39,081 nt of DNA, taken from JBCDCB01 sp039182735. GTDB taxonomy: Bacteria; Planctomycetota; Phycisphaerae; Phycisphaerales; UBA1924. Below, one piece after another: positions 29,765 to 38,835 of this stretch; positions within the stretch are counted from its first letter, which is position 1; each line of letters begins with the position of its first letter. A program made the position numbers and the translations under genes. The notes under the pieces are model-generated. The model was not told the DNA's origin. It saw nothing but the letters and a program-made list of their open reading frames with translations, and searched no databases. The DNA lies in contig JBCDCB010000032.1 of NCBI GenBank assembly GCA_039182735.1, forward strand, positions 1 to 39,081, in the 5' to 3' direction.

Positions 29765-32268
29765 GCGTTGCCCCCTTCCGGTTCGACGCCGACGCCTCGG
29801 AGGCGAGCGGCTTCGATGGCTTGCTGCTTCATACGCCGGCGCAGGACGGGCTTGACGTAGAAGGCGTAGAGCATCCCGATGACACTGAGCGTGGAGCCGA
29901 CGAGCATGGTGTTGACACCGAAGCGGTTGGCGACGCCGAGCCCGGTGTAGCGCTGACCATCGGGGTCCCAGGTCTTCTGGAAGAACCACAGGTTGCCGAC
30001 GCGTGCCGGCTTGTTGGTGCTGATGCTGTGCGCTTCGCCTTCGGGATCGGTGACGATGCTTGTCCAATCGCGGATGCTCGATGTCTCGCCCGTGAACCCG
30101 CCGACGTGGGTGGTGAGCACGAACTCGTCGAGGGTCAGCGGCTCGGGAAGTTCGAGGCGCGGGCGCGTGAAGAGCACCTCCACCGCGCTCCCGTCGCTGA
30201 ATCGTGCGATCGCCGGACGGTAGAGCCCGAGCGACACGGCGCGGTAATCCTCATTCGGAACGTCGTACGGGTGATACGGCGCCCAGACCGAGACGGTCTC
30301 GCCATCCTTCGTGAGTTCAACGTGCGCCATCGCGAAGACGAGCGCACGGTCCTGGTCCGGATCGCGCTGCGAGCGCGGGACGATGACGGGACGCTTCACC
30401 AGCGCGCCACAACGCTCGAAGGCGTTCACGCTGAGCAGGACGTCCTCGGCGACGCGGAGCGATCGCCCGACGGGCAGGTCGGTGAGCGTCGCGGACTCGT
30501 CGCGCCGGTCGAGCAGCACACGCAGCCCGTCGTCGGCCTCAGGTCCGGTCACGATCGTGACCGCCGATCGCCGCGCCAAGTCGAGCGACGTCACCACGCG
30601 CGGGTCGGGTGTGCGCACGTTCGCGGCGGGGTCCTCTTCACCCCCCGCGCCGGTGAAGTCGCGGTTCTGCGCACCGTTCGGGAAGACCCAGCGTGTGTAG
30701 CGATCGGCGACGTGGCCATCGGCATCGACGCGCTGCACGCCGATCATCGCGACGGAGACCGCGCCGCCGCTCGGCAGCGGGAGTTCCGGCGCGAAGTCCT
30801 CGACGCGGTAGAAGAAGCCCGTGCCTTCGACTGGCGTCCAGTCTCCCTCGCCCGTCACGAGGTTGTCGGGCACGAGATCGATCGTCGTCTCGAAGGCCGC
30901 TTCCGGGACCGCGATGGTCAGGCGCGACGGGCGTGGCGTGCGGAGCGATTCGAGCTGCTCCTCGCTCGTCACCTCTCGGAACGCGAGCCAGCCCTCGGCG
31001 AGCAGCGCCGGCGCGACGCGCTGGTCGGTCGAGAGGTACTCGCGGATCGTTTCGCCGGTGGAGGGCTCGAAGAGCGAGACGTCGATGGTCGGAGCGCACG
31101 CGCCGCCCGAGCCGAGGCGATCGATCAGGTGCGCGAAGCGGAGGTACCCGGTGAGACGGGTCGAAACGCCGAGGCCGTCCCCGTCGAGCGCGGGGACATC
31201 GATGTCGATCGCCGGCAGCACGCGCACCGGATCGACGCTGGTCGGTGACGACAGCACGCCCGCGTCCGGCGGCGCGTAGTCGTTGTAGCGTGGCATGCGC
31301 CCGATCGGTCGCTGCGTCCACTCGCCGACCGCCGTCTCGCGGAGCGAGAGCGCGAACTTGCCGGTCTGCCAGAAGGCGTGCTGCACGGGCTGGGCGAGGC
31401 TCATGGAGAGCCCGTCGTCCACGAGCGCTGTGCCGATGGATTCGATGTTCTTGGCGCGTCCCTGTCCGGGGATGATGTCCTCGGTGAACTGAGGGTAGCC
31501 GTCGAGCAGTTGGCGCTGGAAAGGACGGCCCTCCGGGGGCTCGACGGCGATGCGCACGGCGTAGGCGGTCTCGTTCTCGAACCCGGCGCTCATCAGAGGC
31601 CAGCTCGGATCCACGCCGTCAACGCGGAGCAGGTACGCGCCGTCGCCCGTGACGAGCGTGGCGCTCGAGCCGGTGAGCGCGGGCAGCGTGACAGCGTGCT
31701 CGCCGACACTCGCGACGATCTGACGCCGGATCACGAACGTGTCGCCCTCGACCTTCAGCCCGAAGTAGATGACGCAGCCCACGCTCATCATGATGATGCC
31801 CGAGTGGATCATCCAGACGCCGTAACGCAGCGGCGTGAAAGGGATGCGGCGCAGCGTCGTCACCGTGATGTTCGCGCACATCAGCGTGATGTTGGCGAAG
31901 AAGAACCACGTGTGGAACCACTCGAACTCCGTGAGCTCAAAGATCGGCAATCGGCGGAGCATGAGATGGTCGAAGCTGAAGACTTCGTCCGCGGCGGCAC
32001 CGATCGAGAGCATCGCGACGATGCCCACGAGCGACGCGATCCCGAAGATCAGGTTCCGCAGCACGAGCGCGAGCGTGCCCGTCGCGAGGATGCCCAGGGT
32101 CATCGCGAGCGCCGGCCCGTTGGTCGGGTAGAAAATCCCGGCGGATCCGAGCCACGAATAGACCAGCAGGATGGCGAGCAGCGTGATCCCGAAGCGGACG
32201 CTGCTGAACAGTTCGAGCAGGAACCCGAGCGGGCCCGCGGGCGTTGTTGGACGTTTCGCGTCGGTCAT
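29761..32268 (-). CDS. resB: ResB/Ccs1-type cytochrome c biogenesis protein
   Basis: The 835-residue protein starts MTDAKRPTTPAGPLGFLLEL and reads into LFSSVRFGITLLAILLVYSW, the usual first helix of ResB. Three further N-terminal membrane helices follow (including YGVWMIHSGIIMMSVGCVIY). A very large periplasmic domain (about 190-780) and a last helix (NTMLVGSTLSVIGMLYAFYV) close the protein. ResB holds haem and apocytochrome in system II maturation with CcsA, the next gene. The ATG at 32266-32268 follows GAGGGAA. The periplasmic part is larger than in Bacillus (540 residues total) but resembles planctomycete forms. Its stop overlaps the ccsA start. Confidence 0.88.
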   Translation of the reverse strand: MTDAKRPTTPAGPLGFLLELFSSVRFGITLLAILLVYSWLGSAGIFYPTNGPALAMTLGILATGTLALVLRNLIFGIASLVGIVAMLSIGAAADEVFSFDHLMLRRLPIFELTEFEWFHTWFFFANITLMCANITVTTLRRIPFTPLRYGVWMIHSGIIMMSVGCVIYFGLKVEGDTFVIRRQIVASVGEHAVTLPALTGSSATLVTGDGAYLLRVDGVDPSWPLMSAGFENETAYAVRIAVEPPEGRPFQRQLLDGYPQFTEDIIPGQGRAKNIESIGTALVDDGLSMSLAQPVQHAFWQTGKFALSLRETAVGEWTQRPIGRMPRYNDYAPPDAGVLSSPTSVDPVRVLPAIDIDVPALDGDGLGVSTRLTGYLRFAHLIDRLGSGGACAPTIDVSLFEPSTGETIREYLSTDQRVAPALLAEGWLAFREVTSEEQLESLRTPRPSRLTIAVPEAAFETTIDLVPDNLVTGEGDWTPVEGTGFFYRVEDFAPELPLPSGGAVSVAMIGVQRVDADGHVADRYTRWVFPNGAQNRDFTGAGGEEDPAANVRTPDPRVVTSLDLARRSAVTIVTGPEADDGLRVLLDRRDESATLTDLPVGRSLRVAEDVLLSVNAFERCGALVKRPVIVPRSQRDPDQDRALVFAMAHVELTKDGETVSVWAPYHPYDVPNEDYRAVSLGLYRPAIARFSDGSAVEVLFTRPRLELPEPLTLDEFVLTTHVGGFTGETSSIRDWTSIVTDPEGEAHSISTNKPARVGNLWFFQKTWDPDGQRYTGLGVANRFGVNTMLVGSTLSVIGMLYAFYVKPVLRRRMKQQAIEAARLRGVGVEPEGGNA

Positions 32269-32336
32269 GCGTTCCCTCGAAAGCCATCGGCAAGACACGG
32301 CGTTCAGGTCGCATGTTAGACAGCAATCCGCACGGC

Positions 32337-32356
32337 GTCGGTTCCCGGAAACCGAC
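32337..32356 (-). terminator. Hairpin after the HD-GYP gene
   Basis: GTCGGTT (32337-32343) and AACCGAC (32350-32356) form a seven-pair stem around a six-base loop, twelve bases past the HD-GYP stop on the minus strand. No U-tract follows, so terminator function is only plausible. Confidence 0.4.
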
Positions 32357-32368
32357 CCGATCCCCCAT

Positions 32369-33583
32369 TCACACGGGGCGATCCTGGTACGCCATGTACA
32401 CCTGCTCGATCGTGTCGCGCGCCGACAGGAACGCGTCTACGACCTCCGGATCGAAGTGCAAGCCTCGATCGCGTGCGATCTGTGCGAAGGCGTCGTCGAT
32501 CGTCATCGCGGGCTTGTAGCAGCGGGCCGAGGAGAGCGCATCGAAGACGTCGGCGACGGCGACGATCCGCCCCTCCACCGGGATCCGATCGCCCGACAGC
32601 CCGCGGGGATACCCCTGCCCGTCCCAACGCTCGTGGTGCGTGAGCGCGATGCGTTCGGCGGTGCGGATCAGCACGTCGTCCGAGCCTTCGAGGATCTGCC
32701 CTCCGATGAGCGTGTGGCGCTGCATCGCGGCGCGTTCGGCGTCGGTGAGCCGACCGGGCTTCTTGAGAATCTCGTCCGGGACACCCAGCTTTCCCACATC
32801 GTGCATGGGAGCCGCAAAGAGGATGTCCTGGCAGCGCGTGTGCTCGAGCCCCATCGTCCGCGCGACGAGCTCGCTGTAGAGGCTCACGCGCTGGATGTGA
32901 GCGCCCGTCTCGTTGTCGCGGAACTCCGCGGCCTGCGCGAGACGGATGATCATGTCGTGATGCACCGTCTTGACTTTGTTGAGCAGCTGCGCGTTCTGGA
33001 TCGAGAGCGTGGCCATCGAGGCGAGCGCCGAGGCGAGCTGTTCGTCTTCAGGCGTGAAGGGCAGCACACCGTTGTTCGCGCCGGTGCGGTTGATGCACTG
33101 CAGGACGCCGATCGGCGTGCGACCCCGGTACCCCAGGGGGATCACGAGCATCGAGCGCGTGCGGTACCCGGTGCGCTGGTCGTACGTCGGATCGAAGGCG
33201 TAGGGCGCCGTGGCGGGGATCTCGTGCGCATCGTCGAGGCGGAGCGTCTCGGCGTGCACCGCGACGTACCCGGCGAGCGAACGCTCGTTGAGCTCGGGAC
33301 GTCGCTCGTCGAGGACCGCGGCATCGCCCTCGAAACGCGTATGCGGCGCGACACGCAGGTCCGGGCGGGAATCCGACTGCGCGCACACGAAGCGGAGTCG
33401 ATCGCGCTCGACGAGCAGCACTGTGCCGGCGTCGGCGGACACGAGACGACGCGTCTCTTCGAGCAGGTCGTCCATGATCTGATCGACGGGTCGGGGCTCG
33501 CTCAGGCGGGCGCAGACGGCAACAAGACGCTCGTGCTGCGAGAGCCCGCCTGCCGTCGCGTCGCCGGTGCCGATCGCCGTCAT
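32369..33583 (-). CDS. GAF / HD-GYP domain protein (putative c-di-GMP phosphodiesterase)
   Basis: The 404-residue protein has an N-terminal GAF-type sensor domain (about 20-190: LVSADAGTVLLVERDRLRFV, then RSMLVIPLGYRGRTPIGVLQ). A C-terminal HD-GYP domain (about 210-395) follows, with HDVGKLGVPD and HHERWDGQGYPRGLSG, the complete metal-binding HD and GYP motifs. HD-GYP enzymes hydrolyse cyclic di-GMP to pGpG or GMP, affecting motility and surface adhesion. No membrane helix is present, so it is cytosolic. The ATG at 33583 follows TAGGAG; the longer frame to 33670 has no domain. It is separated from resB by 100 bases and diverges from the phosphorylase gene. Confidence 0.9.
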   Translation of the reverse strand: MTAIGTGDATAGGLSQHERLVAVCARLSEPRPVDQIMDDLLEETRRLVSADAGTVLLVERDRLRFVCAQSDSRPDLRVAPHTRFEGDAAVLDERRPELNERSLAGYVAVHAETLRLDDAHEIPATAPYAFDPTYDQRTGYRTRSMLVIPLGYRGRTPIGVLQCINRTGANNGVLPFTPEDEQLASALASMATLSIQNAQLLNKVKTVHHDMIIRLAQAAEFRDNETGAHIQRVSLYSELVARTMGLEHTRCQDILFAAPMHDVGKLGVPDEILKKPGRLTDAERAAMQRHTLIGGQILEGSDDVLIRTAERIALTHHERWDGQGYPRGLSGDRIPVEGRIVAVADVFDALSSARCYKPAMTIDDAFAQIARDRGLHFDPEVVDAFLSARDTIEQVYMAYQDRPV

Positions 33584-33637
33584 CCGGAGGGGATCTCCTA
33601 CGGGCGCGGCAGCGCTCGATGCCCCGCGCACCACCGT

Positions 33638-33643
33638 TATACT
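33638..33643 (+). promoter_or_regulatory. Possible -10 element for the glucan phosphorylase gene
   Basis: TATACT lies about 85 bases before the chosen start, in the divergent region between the HD-GYP and phosphorylase genes. No convincing -35 hexamer is seen at the right spacing. Confidence 0.3.
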
Positions 33644-33727
33644 CGCGCCGGGCCCCGACGTGGGGCACAAACCGGCATATTCGACCGCTCAGTGAGCGAG
33701 ATGGACCCAGCGGAGGAGACGACCCAG

Positions 33728-35899
33728 ATGGCCAAGAAGGCGACCAGCGCGCGCACCAGCCGCGCCACCAAGAAGCGTTCTGTTCGGCGTGTGCGTGGCG
33801 CGAACTCCGACGCGCTCTCCCGGGTCGATGCCCTTGCCCGCAACATGTGGTGGACGTGGAACACCAGCGCCCGCCGGCTGATGGAATCGCTCGATCCGGC
33901 TCTGTACCGCGCCTGCGGCAACAACCCGATCAAGACGATCCAGCATCTGCACCCGACGCGTCGCGATGTGCTGCTCGACGACGCCGACTTCGCGTCGCGC
34001 GTTCGCGAGGTCGAGGACGAACTCAAGTCCTACCTCGGCGCGAAGACGTGGTTCCAGCGCTCGACCACCGCTGCACAGAAGCGCCTACGCGTCGCGTACT
34101 TCTGCATGGAGTACGGCATTCAGGAATCGCTCCCCCTTTATGCCGGCGGGCTCGGGATCCTCGCGGGCGATCACCTCAAGTCTTCCAGCGATCTCGGGAT
34201 CCCGCTCGTCGCCATCGGCATCCTCTGGCGCAAGGGCTACTACCGTCAGGAGGTCAAGCCCGACGGCGGCGTCCGCGTGCTCTACCCCGAATCGCACTGG
34301 GACGAACTGCCCTTCGAAGATCTCAACATCACCATCGACGTTCCCATCGGGCGCAAGACCGTCAAGGCCAAGCTCTGGAAACTCGATGTCGGACGTGTAC
34401 CGCTTTACCTGCTCGACTGTGACCTGCCCGAGAATAGCAAGAGCGATCGCCTGCTCACCCACCACCTCTACGGCGGGGGCGAGCCCGAGTATCGCGTGCG
34501 CCAGGAGATGCTCCTCGGCGTGGGCGGGCTGCTCGCGCTCGACGCGCTGGGCATCGAGCCGACCGTCTGTCACCTGAACGAAGGGCACGCCGCGTTTGCC
34601 GGGCTCGAGCGCATGCGCCGCTTGACCGACGCGGGGCACACGCTGGACGAAGCGGTGGACGCGGTGCGTGCGTCGAGCGTCTTCACCACGCACACGCCGG
34701 TGCCCGAGGGCAACGACCGCTTCGACCCCGCGCTGACGATGCGGTACATCAAGCCGATCACCGACGAGATCGGGCTCAGCCGCGACGAGGCGCTGGCCTT
34801 CGGTCGCGAGGATATCTCCGACAAGAAGGAGCCCTTCTGCATGACGGTGCTGGCGCTCAAGCTCGCCGAGCACTGCAACGGCGTCGCCAAGCTCCACGGC
34901 GAAACCGCCCGCAAGATGTGGGTCAAGACCTATGACGCCAAGTCGCCCAAGAAGGTCCCGATCGGGCACGTCACGAACGGTGTCCACCCCGAGACGTGGC
35001 TCTCCGACGACGCCCGCCTCTTCTACGACAAGCACCTGAAGCCAGACTGGGTCGGTGCCGGCCCGGATGATGATTGGTGGAAGAAGGCGTCCAAGATCCC
35101 TGCCGACGAGATGTGGGGTCTTCGCAATCGGCTGCGGCGCAAGCTCATCGCGTTCATGCGCGAGCGGATGCGCGACCAGATCGTGTACCACGAGGGCAAC
35201 GAGGCCGAACTGACCGAGCTCTTCGACGTGCTCGACGAGAACGCGCTGACGATCGGCTTCGCGCGCCGATTCGCGCTCTACAAGCGCGCCCCGCTGATCT
35301 TCAGCGATCGCAAGCGGCTCGCGAAGCTCTTCAACAACCCGGACCGCCCGGTGCAGTTGATCTTCGCGGGCAAGGCGCACCCGCTCGATGCCGCGGGTCA
35401 CGACTTCGTGCGGCGCGTCTACGAGATGACGCAGCACAAGGACTTCCGCGGTCGCATCTGGCTGCTGCAGAACTACGACATGGAGATCGGGCGCATGCTC
35501 ACGCAGGGCTGCGACGTCTGGCTCAACAATCCGGTCCGCCCGATGGAAGCATCCGGCACCAGCGGCATGAAGTGCCCGCTCAACGGCGGGCTCAACTGCT
35601 CCATCCTCGACGGGTGGTGGCCCGAGGGCTACAACCGTAAGAACGGCTGGGCGATCGGCGATGGCGAGGAGTTCTCAAGCCGAGCCAAGCAGGACAAGTT
35701 CGACGCCCAGAAGATCTACGAGGTGCTCGAAGACGAGGTCGTCCAAGAGTTCTACGAGCGCAATCGTGCCGGCGTGCCCACCAAGTGGGTCAAGCGGATG
35801 GCCAATGCCATGATGACCAACTGCTGCGAGTTCTCCTCGCACCGGATGATCCGGGACTACGTGAACGGGTACTACCTGCCCGCCCACTCCGGCGGATGA
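33728..35899 (+). CDS. glgP: Alpha-glucan phosphorylase (GT35, short form)
   Basis: Phosphorylase releases glucose-1-phosphate from glycogen-like glucans. The 723-residue protein has VDALARNMWWTWNTSARRLM near the start, FCMEYGIQESLPLYAGGLGI (the short-type phosphorylase signature), VCHLNEGHAAFAGLERM, VTNGVHPETW, and EASGTSGMKCPLNGGL, which contains the PLP-anchoring lysine. The N-terminal 25 residues are basic (AKKATSARTSRATKKRSVRR) and not part of the family. The ATG at 33728 follows GGAGGAGAC; in-frame starts at 33701 (ATG) and 33692 (GTG) are possible. The gene stands alone; no other glycogen gene is present. It precedes panB by 36 bases. Confidence 0.9.
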   Translation: MAKKATSARTSRATKKRSVRRVRGANSDALSRVDALARNMWWTWNTSARRLMESLDPALYRACGNNPIKTIQHLHPTRRDVLLDDADFASRVREVEDELKSYLGAKTWFQRSTTAAQKRLRVAYFCMEYGIQESLPLYAGGLGILAGDHLKSSSDLGIPLVAIGILWRKGYYRQEVKPDGGVRVLYPESHWDELPFEDLNITIDVPIGRKTVKAKLWKLDVGRVPLYLLDCDLPENSKSDRLLTHHLYGGGEPEYRVRQEMLLGVGGLLALDALGIEPTVCHLNEGHAAFAGLERMRRLTDAGHTLDEAVDAVRASSVFTTHTPVPEGNDRFDPALTMRYIKPITDEIGLSRDEALAFGREDISDKKEPFCMTVLALKLAEHCNGVAKLHGETARKMWVKTYDAKSPKKVPIGHVTNGVHPETWLSDDARLFYDKHLKPDWVGAGPDDDWWKKASKIPADEMWGLRNRLRRKLIAFMRERMRDQIVYHEGNEAELTELFDVLDENALTIGFARRFALYKRAPLIFSDRKRLAKLFNNPDRPVQLIFAGKAHPLDAAGHDFVRRVYEMTQHKDFRGRIWLLQNYDMEIGRMLTQGCDVWLNNPVRPMEASGTSGMKCPLNGGLNCSILDGWWPEGYNRKNGWAIGDGEEFSSRAKQDKFDAQKIYEVLEDEVVQEFYERNRAGVPTKWVKRMANAMMTNCCEFSSHRMIRDYVNGYYLPAHSGG

Positions 35900-35935
35900 G
35901 GCGTCGGACACCACTGCGCCCCTACGATTGACGCG

Positions 35936-36856
35936 ATGAGCCTGCACACGCCGAGCGAGAACGGATCCGCGCGCACGCCCGTGACGCCGCGCACCATCCG
36001 CGCGATGCGCGAGCGCGGCGAGCCCTTCGCCTGCCTCGCGACCTACGACGCGCTCACCGCGCGTCTGTGTGAAGAGGCGGGTGTGCATGTGCTGCTCATG
36101 GGCGACTCGGCGGCGCAGGTCGTGCTCGGGCACGACAGCACGATCCGCATGCCCCTCGATGTCTCGATCGCGATGACCGCGGCGCTCAAGCGCGGTGCGC
36201 CGAGTACGCTCGTGATGGCCGACATGCCCTTCATGTCGTACCAGGCGAGTGCGGACGACGCGCTCGTGAACGCGGGGCGGTTCATGAGCGAGGGGCTCGC
36301 GGACATCGTGAAGATCGAGGTCGATGCGTCCTTCGCGCCGCTCGTCGATCGCATGACGCGTGCCGGCATCCCCGTGTGCGCGCACATCGGGCTGCGACCG
36401 CAGTCGGTGAGCCTCATCGGTGGGTACGCGGCCCAGGGGCGCACCGACGCCGACGCGGACACGATCGTGCGCGATGCCAAGGCGCTCGAAGCGAGCGGCG
36501 CGGCGATGCTGCTCATCGAGGCGGTCCCCGCGGAAGTCGCGGAGCGGGTGATCGCATCGACGTCGATCCCCGTCATCGGGATCGGCGCGGGGCCCGCGCC
36601 GCACGGGCAGATCCTCGTGCTGCACGACCTGCTGGGGCTGACGCCCTGGCAACCCGGTTTCGTGCGCGTGGAGGCGGATCTCCGATCTTCGGTCCGGGAA
36701 TCGCTCTCACGATGGGTGGCGCGGGTTTCCGAGCGCGAGGCGACCCCACATCGCTACACGATGAAATCCCGAGTTGCGGGCGAGCCGAAAGGCAATACAC
36801 CGGTATCCCAACCGGTTGTGGAATCGGGCGACGCCGACGCAGGCGACGCTCGTTGA
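35936..36856 (+). CDS. panB: 3-methyl-2-oxobutanoate hydroxymethyltransferase
   Basis: PanB makes ketopantoate from alpha-ketoisovalerate and methylene-THF in pantothenate and CoA synthesis. The 306-residue product has FACLATYDALTARLCEEAGV, the metal-binding GDSAAQVVLGHDSTIRM, STLVMADMPFMSYQ, VKIEVD, the PVCAHIGLRPQSV stretch and VIGIGAGPAPHGQILVLHD. The last ~35 residues after the conserved core are extra and polar, unlike the usual ~265-residue enzymes. The ATG at 35936 lacks a Shine-Dalgarno; TACGAT lies seven bases upstream, a leaderless-type arrangement. panC and panD are not in the window. Confidence 0.92.
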   Translation: MSLHTPSENGSARTPVTPRTIRAMRERGEPFACLATYDALTARLCEEAGVHVLLMGDSAAQVVLGHDSTIRMPLDVSIAMTAALKRGAPSTLVMADMPFMSYQASADDALVNAGRFMSEGLADIVKIEVDASFAPLVDRMTRAGIPVCAHIGLRPQSVSLIGGYAAQGRTDADADTIVRDAKALEASGAAMLLIEAVPAEVAERVIASTSIPVIGIGAGPAPHGQILVLHDLLGLTPWQPGFVRVEADLRSSVRESLSRWVARVSEREATPHRYTMKSRVAGEPKGNTPVSQPVVESGDADAGDAR

Positions 36857-36896
36857 GACAGGGCGCTTGAGCGTCCGCATCGTCAGGAGGACGATC

Positions 36897-38123
36897 ATGC
36901 GTCGATTCGTCTCGCTGGGTCCCGCCGTGCTCGCGCTCATCGCGGTGTTCACAACGTTGTGGGCGGCACCAAACGCGGTGAAGGCCGTGCAGCTCGCGCA
37001 GATCGGCGCAGCCGCCGAAATCGCCCAAGTGAGGCTGGATCGCAGTTCGCTGCTCGAACAGATTAACTCCGAGGTCCGCTCGATCGCCGATTCGGTGCTC
37101 CCGAGCGTGGTGCATATTGAGGTACGCCGCGAAGGTCAACGCCGCTGGTCGAGCGGCGCATCCGGCGCCGGTTGGTTCTGGGATGATCAGGGCCACATCG
37201 TCACGAACGCGCACGTCGTGCGCAACACGCAGGAGGTCCGCGTCGAGCTCTACGACGGGCGCGTTCGAGAAGCGGACGTCATCGGCATCGACAACGCGAC
37301 GGACATCGCGGTCATCCGCGTCGATCCGCGCCCGGGCGTCTTCCCCGCGCGACGCGCGACCGGCGAACCCGTCTTCATGGGCGATCGCGTCTACGCGTTT
37401 GGCTCGCCCTTCTCGATCAAGTTCTCGATGAGCGAGGGCATCGTCTCGGGGCTCGGTCGCGGCGACGCCGCCGTGCTCATCGGTCTGAGCCGCGGCTACA
37501 CCAACTTCATCCAGACCGATGCCGCGATGAACCCCGGCAACTCGGGCGGCCCGCTCATGAACGTCAACGGTCGGGTCATCGGCATGAACGCGGCGATCGC
37601 GAACAACGCCGACAGCGACAACGGCTCGCCCGCCGGGCAGTCCGCGGGCATCGGATTCTCTATCCCGCTTGAGACGATCGAGAATGTCGTCCCGCAGTTG
37701 ATGGGTGACACCGCAAGCGTGGTCATCCGTGGATACCTGGGCGTGTCGCTCGACGCGGAACTTGATCGGGCCGAAGCCGAGCGCCGGGGCTTCATCGGCG
37801 AGGGCGTGCTGATCACGCGGGTCGTAAGCGGGCAGCCCGCTTCGAAAGCGGGCCTGGAAACGGGCGACATCATCACGTCGATCGCTGGCACGGAGACGCC
37901 GACGCGTTCGGTGCTCCGGGCCGTCGTCTCCATCCAGACGCCCGGTGAGCCCATCGCCGTGACGTTCTGGCGCGACGGGCGTGAGCGGGAGAGCACGATG
38001 CGTCTCGGCGCCGCGATCGCCGCGTTCGGCGGGCTCGACTACATCGCCGGCAGCGAAGAGATGACCAAGGACGAAGTACGCGACATCATCCGCGAGCGCC
38101 AGCGCCGGACCGAGTCGGACTGA
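36897..38123 (+). CDS. HtrA/DegP-type serine protease with PDZ domain
   Basis: The 408-residue protein has an export signal or N-terminal anchor (LGPAVLALIAVFTTLWAA). A trypsin-like S1C domain has the full triad: His106 in IVTNAHVV, Asp136 in NATDIAVI, Ser216 in NPGNSGGPL. A single PDZ domain follows (about 305-385: GYLGVSLDAEL, GVLITRVVSGQPASKAGLET). Such proteases degrade or refold damaged envelope proteins. AGGAGGACG precedes the ATG at 36897. The short C-terminal tail is charged (DEVRDIIRERQRRTESD). The gene is 40 bases after panB, and ends close to the convergent YdjY-like gene. Substrates are unknown. Confidence 0.92.
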   Translation: MRRFVSLGPAVLALIAVFTTLWAAPNAVKAVQLAQIGAAAEIAQVRLDRSSLLEQINSEVRSIADSVLPSVVHIEVRREGQRRWSSGASGAGWFWDDQGHIVTNAHVVRNTQEVRVELYDGRVREADVIGIDNATDIAVIRVDPRPGVFPARRATGEPVFMGDRVYAFGSPFSIKFSMSEGIVSGLGRGDAAVLIGLSRGYTNFIQTDAAMNPGNSGGPLMNVNGRVIGMNAAIANNADSDNGSPAGQSAGIGFSIPLETIENVVPQLMGDTASVVIRGYLGVSLDAELDRAEAERRGFIGEGVLITRVVSGQPASKAGLETGDIITSIAGTETPTRSVLRAVVSIQTPGEPIAVTFWRDGRERESTMRLGAAIAAFGGLDYIAGSEEMTKDEVRDIIRERQRRTESD

Positions 38124-38139
38124 CGCTGCGAACCAGCGA

Positions 38140-38835
38140 TCAATCGGCGACGGGTGTGAGCCGCACCGTTACCGGCGTGCCGTTGGGCGGGATGACGTCG
38201 AGGTCGGCAAACCACACGAGGTCGCCATCGTCGAACTCGTGGCTGACGAGTTCGGGCCAGGCGAGGACCTCGGTGCCGAAGGACGCGAGCCCGATCACCG
38301 TGCCGGCATCGTCCGCCTCGTAGCGCTCGCGCGCGTTCATCTGGCGGATCACGGACCCGGCAAAGACGAAGGACTTCGATTCGAGTTCTTCGCCGCCTTC
38401 GACATGACGAACCCACTCCACCGGCGAGATCACGCGTTCGGCGCCGTCTTCAACATGCACAAACTCCACGTTGACCCGAGGGCCGTCCGGCGGGGTCACA
38501 GCCACGCGGTTGCCGAGGTTCGTCCAGGTCGTGGGCGAGCCGGGCTCGAGCCCGATCAGCAAGAGGGCCGCGTGGATGTGCGAGGGCAGCGCGTCGGTCA
38601 CGAGCAGGCTCTCGTGCTCTTTCGTGTCTGGGATGCAGACGAACTGCTCGAGCGGGAACTCGTCGTCGCGCGGATCGCTGGCGTGCACGAGCGGCGAGAC
38701 CCGCGCCTCGAACTCGACGACCCGTGCATCGCGATCGATCGAGATGTGCGGGAGCGACACCTCTGGCGGCGCGGCGACCGCGGCACACATGAGTGCGCTC
38801 GTCAGCAGAGCACTTGGCGCGGCTTGCCGGATCAC
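38140..38835 (-). CDS. YdjY-like exported protein coupled to rplS
   Basis: The 231-residue product begins with an export signal (GTG start, then IRQAAPSALLTSALMCAAVA). The segment HESLLVTDALPSHIHAALLL followed by IGLEPGSP matches the YdjY-type domain found in many planctomycete secreted proteins. The rest alternates strands and acidic loops, with no catalytic motif seen. The GTG overlaps the TGA of rplS by four bases (GTGA), so its translation is coupled to that of a ribosomal protein, an unusual arrangement for an exported protein. Its function is unknown. Confidence 0.75.
   Translation of the reverse strand: MIRQAAPSALLTSALMCAAVAAPPEVSLPHISIDRDARVVEFEARVSPLVHASDPRDDEFPLEQFVCIPDTKEHESLLVTDALPSHIHAALLLIGLEPGSPTTWTNLGNRVAVTPPDGPRVNVEFVHVEDGAERVISPVEWVRHVEGGEELESKSFVFAGSVIRQMNARERYEADDAGTVIGLASFGTEVLAWPELVSHEFDDGDLVWFADLDVIPPNGTPVTVRLTPVAD

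Noticed and set aside
32171..33690. Long plus-strand extension in front of the glucan phosphorylase
   Set aside because: It overlaps the HD-GYP gene in antisense. The phosphorylase family start and a Shine-Dalgarno support the ATG at 33728.
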